Assembly (NCBI GenBank): GCA_900556485.1
Contig: USOX01000026.1
Span: 1-23,200, forward strand
From: an uncultured Dysgonomonas sp.
Lineage (GTDB): Bacteria > Bacteroidota > Bacteroidia > Bacteroidales > Dysgonomonadaceae
Direction: 5' to 3'
Length of the DNA stretch: 23,200 bases
In this document: positions 1 to 6,014 of the stretch, in pieces
Layout: every line of letters starts with the position of its first letter
Position numbering within the stretch: position 1 is the first letter of the stretch
Translations under genes and position numbers: made by a program
Notes under the pieces: generated by a model
Told to the model about the DNA's origin: nothing
Database searches by the model: none
What the model saw: only the letters and a program-made list of their open reading frames with translations

Positions 1-57
1 AAATGTTACAGTCTAATGAAGAATAAATATCTTTAACCAATCTCAGCCGAGACACTT

Positions 58-103
58 AGTGGTATACTTTTCAATTATTAAGTGGACTACTTTTCGATTA
101 TTA
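58..103 (+). repeat. Two tandem 23-bp repeats, possible end of an IS21-family element
   Basis: Two adjacent 23-base units (58-80 and 81-103) share the pattern AGTGG-nn-TACTTTTC-n-ATTATTA and differ at only three positions. Tandem copies of an AGTGGnnnACTTTTC-like motif are, from memory, typical of the multiple terminal repeats of IS21-family (istA/istB) elements. If so, the window begins just inside such an element and its terminus lies near 105-120. Alternatives are paired operator sites or transposase-binding sites of the phage itself. The repeat is certain; its identity is an inference. Confidence 0.5.
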
Positions 104-301
104 TTTACAATAAAAGGTCAATTCTCTGTTTTTTTGGAGGACATTGAGGATAAAGAGGTTAGAAAGTACATAAAAGAAAATTGCAATAATTACAGAGAGA
201 TACATGATATATTGGTTCCCGCTTTACGGGAGGCAGACCGATTGGGTGAACCACTTAGTATACAACTGTTAATGCAAACATTAGGAGTGGAGGGCTACTG
301 A
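59..301 (+). CDS. Small hypothetical protein, probably 5'-truncated or with a later start
   Basis: This reading frame of 80 codons opens with GTG at 59, but its first 25 codons translate the tandem repeat and an AT-rich stretch and do not look like protein. The charged remainder, from the TTG at 134 (preceded by T-rich sequence and overlapping a GGAGG), is rich in Glu, Arg and Leu and looks like a real soluble helical protein of about 55 residues. It ends two bases before the ATPase gene at 303, so the two are probably co-transcribed. I recognise no family. It may be the 3' remnant of a gene cut by an insertion element, or a short gene with a TTG start. Confidence 0.45.
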   Translation: MVYFSIIKWTTFRLLFTIKGQFSVFLEDIEDKEVRKYIKENCNNYREIHDILVPALREADRLGEPLSIQLLMQTLGVEGY

Positions 302-302
302 T

Positions 303-1088
303 ATGGAGAAGGGAGATAAAGATGAAATAAAAAAAGAGAAACTCCCTAGAGTTTACAGTATGAAAGACCTGATGAATATAGTTTATCAGGTCTTTGAATT
401 TACAGGAATCTGGTTTAAAATATTAGGATGCCCAGAGAAAGGAGCCACTTGGTTTATTTGGGGAGGTTCGGGAAATGGTAAAAGTACTGCTTGTGCTATT
501 CTGGCTTATCTATTATCTAGTTTTGGTAAAGTCCTTTATATAGCATTGGAAGAGCAAAAAGGTAAATCAATCCGTTCAAAACTTCTGAAAGCCGGATTTA
601 AAAAAGATTCGAAAAATTTTCAACTTCTACCTAAAGAGTCATATGATCAGCTTATTCAACGGCTTCACAAAAGGAATAGCCCAGACATAATATTTATAGA
701 CTCTCTGCAATACTGGGGCATAAGCTATAAACAATATCAAAAACTGAAAGAATTGTTCCCGGATAAAACTTTTGTGTTTGTGAGCCATGCAAAAGGAAAA
801 GAGCCAAAAGGCGGAGTGGCTGACAGTATTCATTATGATGCAGCTATTAAAATATTTGTAGAAGGTGGACGAATAACTGTAAAACATCGCTTTGAGGGCG
901 GTGGTGGCGAAATGGATGTAATACCGGAATTGGCAGAAAAGTATTGGAATAGTTCCGGTGGCCCTGATTATAAGTTGCTGTTTGAATTATTGCTCCGCTT
1001 TGTCCGAGATAACAAAATGCAACCGTATTTGAGCGCCTTTATTGAGAAGGAAGGGTATAATATTAATGAATTGAGAGTAGAGTTATGA
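303..1088 (+). CDS. RecA/RadA-type P-loop ATPase (possible MuB-role or helicase-loader protein)
   Basis: A 261-aa cytoplasmic ATPase. Walker A is GGSGNGKST at residues 54-62, followed by a strand and acidic pair (VLYIALEEQ, residues 77-85) and Walker B DIIFIDSLQ at 128-136. This order, with the LEE catalytic glutamates and IDSLQ, is that of RadA/DnaB/KaiC-like RecA-fold ATPases rather than the AAA+ fold of MuB. A sensor-like FVFVSHAKGKEPKGG follows at about 157-171. The position just before gemA-like and gam genes matches that of B (transposition target protein) in Mu-like phages, so a DNA-binding ATPase for replicative transposition is likely, but a replication helicase or recombinase cannot be excluded. 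Its stop overlaps the next start (ATGA at 1085-1088). Confidence 0.75.
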   Translation: MEKGDKDEIKKEKLPRVYSMKDLMNIVYQVFEFTGIWFKILGCPEKGATWFIWGGSGNGKSTACAILAYLLSSFGKVLYIALEEQKGKSIRSKLLKAGFKKDSKNFQLLPKESYDQLIQRLHKRNSPDIIFIDSLQYWGISYKQYQKLKELFPDKTFVFVSHAKGKEPKGGVADSIHYDAAIKIFVEGGRITVKHRFEGGGGEMDVIPELAEKYWNSSGGPDYKLLFELLLRFVRDNKMQPYLSAFIEKEGYNINELRVEL

Positions 1089-1522
1089 AAATAGTAATAG
1101 ATAAGAAAAGAGCCGGACTTATACGGCGATATCATTCGCTTTGTTCGGCTTTGGGATTGATGGATGATGAACGCAAAGTGATACTGAAAGAAAGTTTCAA
1201 TGTAGAGAGTAGTAAAGACCTCTATCCGGAGGAGTTGAAAATAATGAACGAAACTTTATCCAATGAATTAAAAGAACGTGGAGATCGTATGAACGTACAG
1301 CGCCGGAAACTTCTTGCATTGATTTATGAGTTTAGTAAGCATAAAGGATATAGTTGCACGAAAGAGAAAGCTTTGAATATTGCTTGTATCGCTTGTGATG
1401 TAAAGTTGTTGAATGATGCTACAGAACAAAAGCTAATAGCTGCTATAAAGTCATTTGAAAAGAACGAAGGGAATGCTTGGGCAGATGCTGTACTTGGTAA
1501 AATATCGGAGGATAGTGTATGA
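1085..1522 (+). CDS. GemA-like (Mu gp16, DUF1018-type) protein
   Basis: 145 aa. The N-terminal part has the layout of Mu GemA/gp16 proteins: a basic helix, then a YHSLCSALGLMDDERK segment, then an S-x-x-x-L-x-P-E-E-L helix (about residues 16-52). The second half (about 70-140) is a helical segment with Cys residues at 94, 99 and 102, as I recall for Bacteroidales versions. Mu GemA is an early protein linked to changes in host gene expression and DNA topology; its exact role is not settled. The gene is translationally coupled on both sides through ATGA overlaps (1085 and 1519). The family call rests on recalled pattern similarity only. Confidence 0.55.
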   Translation: MKIVIDKKRAGLIRRYHSLCSALGLMDDERKVILKESFNVESSKDLYPEELKIMNETLSNELKERGDRMNVQRRKLLALIYEFSKHKGYSCTKEKALNIACIACDVKLLNDATEQKLIAAIKSFEKNEGNAWADAVLGKISEDSV

Positions 1523-1719
1523 GTAGAAGTTTGTCTCAAACAGATATTCATGCTAATATAGAATGGCATGAGTATATGATAACACAACTAACAGGGCCGG
1601 GCAATCTTTCTGCTTGGTCTTTCTATATAGGGAGGTTGCATGCTTTGTATATAAAGTTGGCTTTGATGGAAGGTGAGCGGCCTGTGGTAATAACGTATAA
1701 ATCAGATTATATAATATGA
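1519..1719 (+). CDS. Small hypothetical protein
   Basis: 66 aa, starting with ATG in an ATGA overlap with the gemA-like stop and ending in another ATGA overlap with the dsRBD gene. This tight coupling argues that it is a genuine gene. It looks like a compact helical protein (EWHEYMITQLTGPGNLSAWS, then an aromatic helix). No motif or family recognised. Function unknown; its place in the early operon suggests an accessory role in DNA metabolism or host takeover. Confidence 0.65.
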   Translation: MSRSLSQTDIHANIEWHEYMITQLTGPGNLSAWSFYIGRLHALYIKLALMEGERPVVITYKSDYII

Positions 1720-1952
1720 ATCCAATTGGAAATCCTATTTCAGAATTGAATGAGCTAGTTCAAAAACTGTATGGAGTTAATATTCTAACAAAAGTACTTA
1801 GTGTTACAGGACCAGCTCATTGTCCAACTGTTACTGCAAAAGTAATATTGCCTTATGATTTAGGGGAGTTTGTAGCAGAAGGTAAAAGTCAAAAAGAAGC
1901 GAAAATAAAAGCTGCTCAAATGGCTATTGATAAAGTAAATGAGGTAAAATAA
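1716..1952 (+). CDS. Stand-alone double-stranded RNA-binding domain (dsRBD) protein
   Basis: 78 aa that are almost entirely one dsRBD. Helix 1 is NPISELNELVQKLYG (residues 6-20), the beta hairpin carries the signature TGPAHCPTVTAKVIL (31-45), then the glycine-rich turn FVAEGKSQKEAK leads into helix 2 (58-76). The canonical S-K-K-x-A-K at the start of helix 2 is S-Q-K-E-A-K here, so one of the three RNA-contacting basic positions is Gln. In bacteria this domain normally sits at the C-terminus of RNase III; no nuclease domain is present here. The gene overlaps the preceding stop (ATGA) and lies 13 bases before gam. A role in binding structured RNA, blocking host RNase III or hiding dsRNA from host defences is inference only. 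Confidence 0.8.
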   Translation: MNPIGNPISELNELVQKLYGVNILTKVLSVTGPAHCPTVTAKVILPYDLGEFVAEGKSQKEAKIKAAQMAIDKVNEVK

Positions 1953-1965
1953 TAAATATATTTTT

Positions 1966-2487
1966 ATGGCAAAAAGAGAAAAAAAACAAATTATCTCCGG
2001 TGTTACATCGGAACAAGCGGAGCAGGCGTTTGCAGATTTTGCAACATCCGATGCTCGCATAGTGGAAATTAATGCAGATATGGATGTACAGTTTACTAAA
2101 ATCCGTGAAAAATATCAAAGTGAACTGGCACAACTTGAAGCGGATAAGAGCAAAGCCTTTGAAACAATACAAGTATATGCTACAGAAAATAAGGACGCTT
2201 TATTTTCTAAGAAGAAAAGTATTGAAACTGTACATGGTGTTTATGGTTTCCGTACGGGAACCCCTAAATTAAAAACATTGAAAGGCTTTACTTGGTCTTC
2301 TGTGACAACGCTCCTTGAAAAACTGATGCCTAGTTATGTGCGTAAAGTAGTAGAGCCGGCAAAGGATAAACTTTTAGCTGATCGGGAGAAAAAAGGAATA
2401 GCAGCAAAAATGAAAGAAGTAGGAATAGAAGTGGTACAGGATGAAACATTCTATATTGAACGAAAAACAGAAGAAACCACAGCCTAG
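1966..2487 (+). CDS. gam: Mu Gam-like host-nuclease inhibitor
   Basis: 173 aa. Gam of phage Mu is a Ku-like protein that binds the ends of linear double-stranded DNA and protects them from host exonucleases such as RecBCD. The sequence has the family layout: an N-terminal low-complexity stretch, a long charged coiled coil (about residues 32-72, INADMDVQFTKIREKYQSEL), then the beta-rich core with SIETVHGVYGFRTGTPKLKT (about 85-104) and the C-terminal GIEVVQDETFYIE motif (about 153-165). The length is typical. ATG at 1966 follows the dsRBD gene directly. The 3' end overlaps a short ORF starting at 2441. The family assignment is strong and is one of the main signs of a Mu-like element. Confidence 0.9.
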   Translation: MAKREKKQIISGVTSEQAEQAFADFATSDARIVEINADMDVQFTKIREKYQSELAQLEADKSKAFETIQVYATENKDALFSKKKSIETVHGVYGFRTGTPKLKTLKGFTWSSVTTLLEKLMPSYVRKVVEPAKDKLLADREKKGIAAKMKEVGIEVVQDETFYIERKTEETTA

Positions 2488-2620
2488 ATATTCTTTAGAA
2501 AGACACCGTTCGCGGTGGGCTGTGTATGATGAAACGACAAATAAAAAAGTATTTGATTCTTTTGATAATGAAGCCGCCCGCAAAAGAATGTATGAGTTAA
2601 ATGAGTGGGAATATAAATAA
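2441..2620 (+). CDS. Small basic hypothetical protein overlapping the end of gam
   Basis: 59 codons from ATG 2441 to TAA 2618-2620 in the +1 frame relative to gam, overlapping its last 47 bases. The product is highly charged and protein-like (RYSLERHRSRWAVYDETTN and then AARKRMYELNEWEYK), with a Trp-containing beta segment followed by a helix. It fills the gap between gam and the DUF4494 gene, where there would otherwise be 149 bases without a gene. No family recognised. Start codons ATG 2441 or TTG 2456 are both possible. Confidence 0.65.
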   Translation: MKHSILNEKQKKPQPRYSLERHRSRWAVYDETTNKKVFDSFDNEAARKRMYELNEWEYK

Positions 2621-2636
2621 TTAAAATATTGACTAT

Positions 2637-3095
2637 ATGCACAATTGGTTTGAATGTAAAATAAGTTACGATAAGGTGATGGAAAATGGCATGCAGAAAA
2701 AAGTTACTGAGCCATACCTTGTAGATGCTCTATCCTTTACTGAGGCAGAGGCACGTATTACAGAAGAAATAAAGCCATATATCTCGGGTGAGTTTACAGT
2801 AACTGATATAAAACGGGCGAAGTTGGCAGAATTGTTTTTTAATGACAATGGTGACCGTTTTTTTAAGGTTAAAGTTATGTTTATTACTCTAGATGAGAAA
2901 AGTGGCAACGAGAAAAAAACGGCGGTTCAAATGTTAGCTCAGGCTTCCTCTCTGAAAGATGCACTCGCTGTAGTGGAAAAAGGAATGGCGGGTACATTAG
3001 CAGACTATAACAGTGTGTCTATCTCCGAAACTCTTATTGTGGATGTTTTTCCGTATTCGGAAGAAAGTAAAAAGAAAATTGAATTGGATAGTTAA
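2637..3095 (+). CDS. DUF4494 family protein
   Basis: 152 aa. Recognised by the conserved opening MHNWFECKISYDK, the NGMQKKVTEPYLVDALSFTE segment (about residues 18-37), the ISGEFTVTDIKRAK block (49-62), the FFKVKVMFITLDEKSG strand (about 75-90) and the SISETLIVDVFPY end (about 128-140). DUF4494 proteins are found in Bacteroidales phages and conjugative elements; their function is unknown. No membrane segment or signal peptide. It lies in the early/middle operon 16 bases after the small ORF at 2441-2620. Confidence 0.85.
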   Translation: MHNWFECKISYDKVMENGMQKKVTEPYLVDALSFTEAEARITEEIKPYISGEFTVTDIKRAKLAELFFNDNGDRFFKVKVMFITLDEKSGNEKKTAVQMLAQASSLKDALAVVEKGMAGTLADYNSVSISETLIVDVFPYSEESKKKIELDS

Positions 3096-3098
3096 GGT

Positions 3099-3287
3099 AT
3101 GAAGAATGTAGGCGATATTTTAGAGCATCAAGGTGTGAAACTAAAGGTTGTTGATACACATAAAGATGAAACATATAATTGTGGTGACTGCTTTTTCTTC
3201 AATCACCCAGAATGTGAAAATATGCTATGTATGCAGCATGAAAGGATGGATGAAAAAGAAGTTGCTTTTATTGAGGTAGACGAATGA
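3099..3287 (+). CDS. Small cysteine-rich, probably zinc-binding protein
   Basis: 62 aa. The middle carries a four-cysteine cluster: Cys28-x2-Cys31 (YNCGDCFFF), then Cys38 in HPEC and Cys43 in MLC, ending in a KEVAFIEV beta strand. The arrangement suggests a small zinc-stabilised beta protein of a type common in Bacteroidales phages. Function unknown. The gene follows the DUF4494 stop by three bases and its stop overlaps the next ATG (ATGA at 3284-3287), so it belongs to the same transcript. Confidence 0.65.
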   Translation: MKNVGDILEHQGVKLKVVDTHKDETYNCGDCFFFNHPECENMLCMQHERMDEKEVAFIEVDE

Positions 3288-3367
3288 AGAACTGTAACTA
3301 TTGTGGGCGTAAGTTTACGCCCTATATTGATAGAATATGATTTTGTTCTTCGAATTGTAGGTATTGA
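3284..3367 (+). pseudogene. Short zinc-ribbon ORF interrupted by an in-frame TGA
   Basis: ATG 3284 overlaps the previous stop and opens MKNCNYCGRKFTPYIDRI, which ends at TGA 3338-3340. The same frame continues without a break as FCSSNCRY to TGA 3365-3367. Together the two halves make the familiar CxxCGxxFtp...yCSxxCry zinc ribbon found as short phage proteins, so the internal TGA falls inside the zinc site. The simplest reading is a gene broken by one base change. Readthrough or TGA recoding is possible but unsupported, since many neighbouring genes end in TGA. Confidence 0.5.
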
Positions 3368-3398
3368 TATTTAGTTAGAATTTAAAAAGTATTTTAAT

Positions 3399-3605
3399 AT
3401 GATTACAGAACTAGAAAATGGAATGAAATTAAAGAGTAAACATTATGATATTAGATGTTTCATTGTTAGTGTCTCTGATGATTCTGATGAAGTTGTTGTG
3501 GAATGCTCTAATAATGTATCTAATTGGGAAGAAACTTGGAGCAAACAGGATACTTTGTGGGGATTAGAGCTTGGTGAATATGAGTTGATAAGTTGCGACA
3601 AATGA
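3399..3605 (+). CDS. Small hypothetical protein
   Basis: 68 aa, acidic, beta-rich by appearance (FIVSVSDDSDEVVVECS), with three tryptophans in the second half. No recognised family or membrane segment. It begins after a short AT-rich gap of 31 bases and its stop (TGA 3603-3605) overlaps the ATG of the HAD gene at 3602, so the two are coupled. Function unknown. Confidence 0.6.
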   Translation: MITELENGMKLKSKHYDIRCFIVSVSDDSDEVVVECSNNVSNWEETWSKQDTLWGLELGEYELISCDK

Positions 3606-3976
3606 TTATAGCAATAGACTTTGATGGAACACTACATACCGGGAAATATCCCGGTATTGGTGCCGCCTCTCCTCATGCAAAAGAGACAATGCAAAAATTA
3701 AAGGAGGAGGGGCATTATTTAATTATTTGGACGTGTCGTGAGGGTGTGCTGCAAACTGAGGCAGTTAACTGGCTTTTAGCGCATGAAATACCTTTTGACC
3801 GGGTGAATGATCATGAGCCGCAAAATAAGGCTGAATATGAGCCTAACGTTGCGCGAAAAGTGTATGCTGACTTATATATAGATGATAAGCAGGTTGGTGG
3901 CTTGCCTACATGGAAAGATATATATAAGTATGTGTGGGAATTGACGCATGATAGTGGTAGCGGGTTTGGTTGGTGA
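3602..3976 (+). CDS. HAD-superfamily phosphatase-like protein
   Basis: 124 aa from ATG 3602, chosen because it forms an ATGA overlap with the preceding stop; a TTG nine bases upstream is the only alternative. HAD motif I is DFDGT with the nucleophile Asp6 and acid/base Asp8; motif II is IIWTCREG (about residues 41-48, Thr44); motif IV is DLYIDDKQVGG with Asp94 and Asp95. The capless, short layout closely resembles a Bacteroides HAD protein family I remember as BT0820-like. Substrate unknown: a small phosphorylated metabolite or nucleic-acid 5'/3' phosphate are guesses. Its stop overlaps the next ATG at 3976. Confidence 0.85.
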   Translation: MIIAIDFDGTLHTGKYPGIGAASPHAKETMQKLKEEGHYLIIWTCREGVLQTEAVNWLLAHEIPFDRVNDHEPQNKAEYEPNVARKVYADLYIDDKQVGGLPTWKDIYKYVWELTHDSGSGFGW

Positions 3977-4521
3977 TGAGTAGTTTTATTACTCTTAGTC
4001 CCGGACGCTATTTGCCTGTTTGCCCATGTGGAAGTAAAAGCCCAGTGATGATCTTTTATAAAACTCATGCAAAAGTTTCTCCCTATTGTTGGCAATGCAA
4101 GGAATATACAACAAAATTTATTAGAGTAATGGAGAGGGAAGATTTAAGATTTACAACAAATTGGAATAATAAGCTGAATTGCTCATGTTTTACAACTCTG
4201 AGGTTGCACAATCCTAAGAAGTATTATGTAGGAGCAAAGAAAGATGTGTACTTGGATAATCGGCCAAAAGGCCCGGCAACTATTATCGGTGTGCAAAGTT
4301 TCCTGTTGGAACAAATATCGGAGTTTGTAGCCCGGATTGATACCGGATACTCAGCCACGGATTGTAAAAAGATAATTAAAGAGATGTATAAAAGATATCC
4401 TCTTATCAATTGGAATACTCAGAAGTTAGATTTTAGTTTAATTCAGTATGATAGTAAAGAGGGGAAAGAACATAATTTATTTAATACAGAAAATGTGAAA
4501 GGGCATCCAGTGGGAAAATAA
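3976..4521 (+). CDS. Hypothetical protein with N-terminal zinc ribbon (Lar-like)
   Basis: 181 aa from ATG 3976 (ATGA overlap with the HAD stop; upstream GTG and TTG codons are less likely). Residues 16-18 (CPCGSKSP) and 37-40 (YCWQCKEY) form a CxC...CxxC zinc ribbon of the kind that opens restriction-alleviation Lar-like and other phage nucleic-acid-binding proteins. The rest (LRLHNPKKYYVGAKKD, then an alpha-helical SEFVARIDTGYSATDCKKI segment) matches nothing I recognise. Probably a DNA- or RNA-associated early/middle protein. Confidence 0.6.
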   Translation: MSSFITLSPGRYLPVCPCGSKSPVMIFYKTHAKVSPYCWQCKEYTTKFIRVMEREDLRFTTNWNNKLNCSCFTTLRLHNPKKYYVGAKKDVYLDNRPKGPATIIGVQSFLLEQISEFVARIDTGYSATDCKKIIKEMYKRYPLINWNTQKLDFSLIQYDSKEGKEHNLFNTENVKGHPVGK

Positions 4522-4561
4522 AAAGCCCACAACTAACCTCGAAAGATTTTGTTATGAGCCG

Positions 4562-4831
4562 GTGGCAAAGGCAAATATACAAAATATTTCGGATATGGCA
4601 TATAACAAGCGTAATTTATATTTGAAAATCATTGAGATTCAAGACATCGTGATAAAAGGACAAAAAAGGGGAGATTCGCAAAAAGAGATTTTTTACAATG
4701 AGATAGAGAAGGTGTATTTTATATCAATGAGAACATTTTATACTTACCTTGATATAAATGCCAAGGCGGAACTCCAAAAATTGGATTGTAGAGAAAGAGC
4801 TAAAAAGGCACAGTTGAGCTTTGCCTTTTGA
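4562..4831 (+). CDS. Small helical, HTH-like protein; candidate late-gene regulator
   Basis: 89 aa from the only usable start in frame, GTG 4562 (the next is ATG 4595). The frame is open back to 4499 and that upstream stretch reads like protein (KKPTTNLERFCYEPV), yet it contains no ATG, GTG or TTG; the true start may be non-canonical or lost by a one-base change near 4511. The body has two helices (YNKRNLYLKIIEIQDIVI) and a C-terminal ISMRTFYTYLDINAKAEL segment resembling a recognition helix. As the last gene of the early/middle block it sits where Mor/C-type late activators sit in Mu, which suggests, but does not prove, a transcriptional role. Confidence 0.55.
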   Translation: MAKANIQNISDMAYNKRNLYLKIIEIQDIVIKGQKRGDSQKEIFYNEIEKVYFISMRTFYTYLDINAKAELQKLDCRERAKKAQLSFAF

Positions 4832-4839
4832 ATGTAGGA

Positions 4840-4861
4840 GAGGCGGGCGGATGTTCGCCTC
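4840..4861 (+). terminator. Stem-loop, probable weak terminator of the early/middle operon
   Basis: GAGGCG (4840-4845) pairs with CGCCTC (4856-4861) around a 10-base loop, followed by TTATTAGTT. The stem lies nine bases after the stop of the HTH-like gene. The T-tract is interrupted, so termination may be leaky. Confidence 0.5.
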
Positions 4862-4892
4862 TTATTAGTTAATTAAAATTGTAATTAAAAAC

Positions 4893-4923
4893 TTTGCTAA
4901 AACAAAAGCTTTGTTTAGTTTTG
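4893..4923 (+). promoter_or_regulatory. Bacteroidetes-type promoter for the lipoprotein gene
   Basis: TTTG at 4893-4896 (-33 element) and TAGTTTTG at 4916-4923 (-7 element, TAnnTTTG) are separated by exactly 19 bases, matching the known Bacteroides primary sigma consensus. The ATG at 4950 is 27 bases downstream. Confidence 0.7.
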
Positions 4924-4949
4924 ATGTAAAATTTAACAAATAGAAAAAT

Positions 4950-5369
4950 ATGAGAAACCTTATAATCTTATCAATCTGTTTATTATTGACTACGTTTTTT
5001 TTATGTTCATGTGACGGAAAGAAAACAGAAACACAAGCTGATAATAGCCTTGATTGGGTAAATGACTCACTGAATATTGATGGACTTAGAAAATCGGGGC
5101 GTTGGATAGATACTACTAAAACTAATTTAGCCTTTGCCCTGTATAGAGGCGATACATGTATTCTCCGTTATGTTATGATTCAAAACAAAGGAGTAGCAGA
5201 TATCTATGTAAATGTAATAGAATCGGATAATGGCACTATTGAAATACGTCCTGTTGATACATTAGACTTTAACGGTGAATATTTTATATTGAATGAGGGT
5301 AGACTAGGTATTTTCAATAAAGAGAATATAAAATATTCGGAAGCCCAAAGATTAAAGTTTGATATGTAA
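4950..5369 (+). CDS. Putative lipoprotein (accessory, moron gene)
   Basis: 139 aa. Residues 1-21 form a lipoprotein signal peptide: basic MR, hydrophobic core NLIILSICLLLTTFF and lipobox LCSC with lipidated Cys21, followed by DGKKTE. The mature part is beta-rich (FALYRGDTCILRYVMIQNKG) with no family I recognise. No clear Bacteroidetes surface-export signal (S-D/E-D/E) follows the cysteine, so a periplasm-facing location is likely. It has its own promoter and is followed by a strong terminator, like a lysogeny-expressed moron. Superinfection exclusion is a reasonable guess for a prophage lipoprotein, without direct evidence here. Confidence 0.75.
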   Translation: MRNLIILSICLLLTTFFLCSCDGKKTETQADNSLDWVNDSLNIDGLRKSGRWIDTTKTNLAFALYRGDTCILRYVMIQNKGVADIYVNVIESDNGTIEIRPVDTLDFNGEYFILNEGRLGIFNKENIKYSEAQRLKFDM

Positions 5370-5397
5370 ATAATTTTTTTTTATCCAACTTATATAT

Positions 5398-5434
5398 AAG
5401 TGATTGCTAGTTATCTAGTAATCACTTTTTTTTT
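5398..5434 (+). terminator. Strong intrinsic terminator after the lipoprotein gene
   Basis: A 12- to 13-base-pair stem (5398-5410 with 5415-5427, one G-U pair) with loop TTAT is followed by a T9 run at 5426-5434. It lies 29 bases after the lipoprotein stop and before the nuclease ATG, so the nuclease is read by leakage or from a weak promoter of its own. Confidence 0.85.
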
Positions 5435-5460
5435 ATTTATTTTACAAAAAACATATACAA

Positions 5461-5918
5461 TGAAAATATTAATTCTTTTATGCCTCTTATCCTTTCAATC
5501 AGATACTGTGTTAACAGGTCTTTTGGTAAGGATTACGGATGGGGATTCAGTTGTATTACTGACAGAAGACAAACAACAAATAAAAGTACGTCTTGATGGC
5601 ATAGACTGTCCGGAACTGGGACAGCCATTTTCACAGAAAGCAAAGCAATTTGTAGGTGATATTTGTAAGGACAAAGAAATAAAGGTGCATGTAACAGGGA
5701 AAGATCGCTATAAACGAACATTAGGTGTTCTTTATGCTGATACTATAAATGTGAATGAGGCTCTTTTGTCTGCTGGCCTAGCGTGGCAATATAAGTTTAA
5801 TAAATCGGCAGATTATGCAGAATTGGAGCAGGAGGCTAAAGTAAAGAAATTGAATATATGGAGTGAGTCTAATCCTGTAGCTCCGTGGGATTATCGAAAG
5901 AGCAAAAAGAAGAAATAA
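5461..5918 (+). CDS. Secreted staphylococcal-type thermonuclease
   Basis: 152 aa from ATG 5461. An upstream GTG at 5400 lies inside the terminator stem and was rejected. A short hydrophobic N-terminus (MKILILLCLLSF) suggests export. The SNase catalytic set is complete by comparison with Staphylococcus aureus nuclease: Asp27 and Asp29 in ITDGDSV (Asp19/Asp21), Arg44 in VRLDG (Arg35), Asp49 and Glu52 in GIDCPE (Asp40/Glu43), and Arg86 in DRYKRTLG (Arg87). The C-terminal NIWSESNP matches the NIWSEDN of the family. Calcium-dependent cleavage of DNA and RNA in the periplasm or outside the cell is expected. It could destroy competing phage DNA during entry; it is clearly not a structural gene. Confidence 0.9.
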
Positions 5919-5945
5919 TTATTTTAACTAAATCATAAAATTTCT

Positions 5946-5977
5946 CTTGTTTATTAATTTTAACTTTTATAGCTTTG
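5946..5977 (+). promoter_or_regulatory. Bacteroidetes-type promoter for the membrane protein gene
   Basis: A perfect -7 element TAGCTTTG at 5970-5977 lies 20 bases downstream of CTTG (5946-5949), a three-of-four match to the TTTG -33 element. ATG 6015 is 37 bases further on. Confidence 0.6.
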
Positions 5978-6014
5978 GGTAACTTTAATATCATAATCTA
6001 ATTAACATCAAACT

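Noticed and set aside
3284..3367. Genome-wide TGA recoding to Trp
   Set aside because: Many neighbouring genes end at TGA in tight ATGA overlaps with the next gene, so TGA is a working stop here.
5400..5460. Upstream GTG start for the nuclease gene
   Set aside because: The extra 20 codons translate the terminator stem and T-tract; ATG 5461 starts a normal export signal and family-like length.
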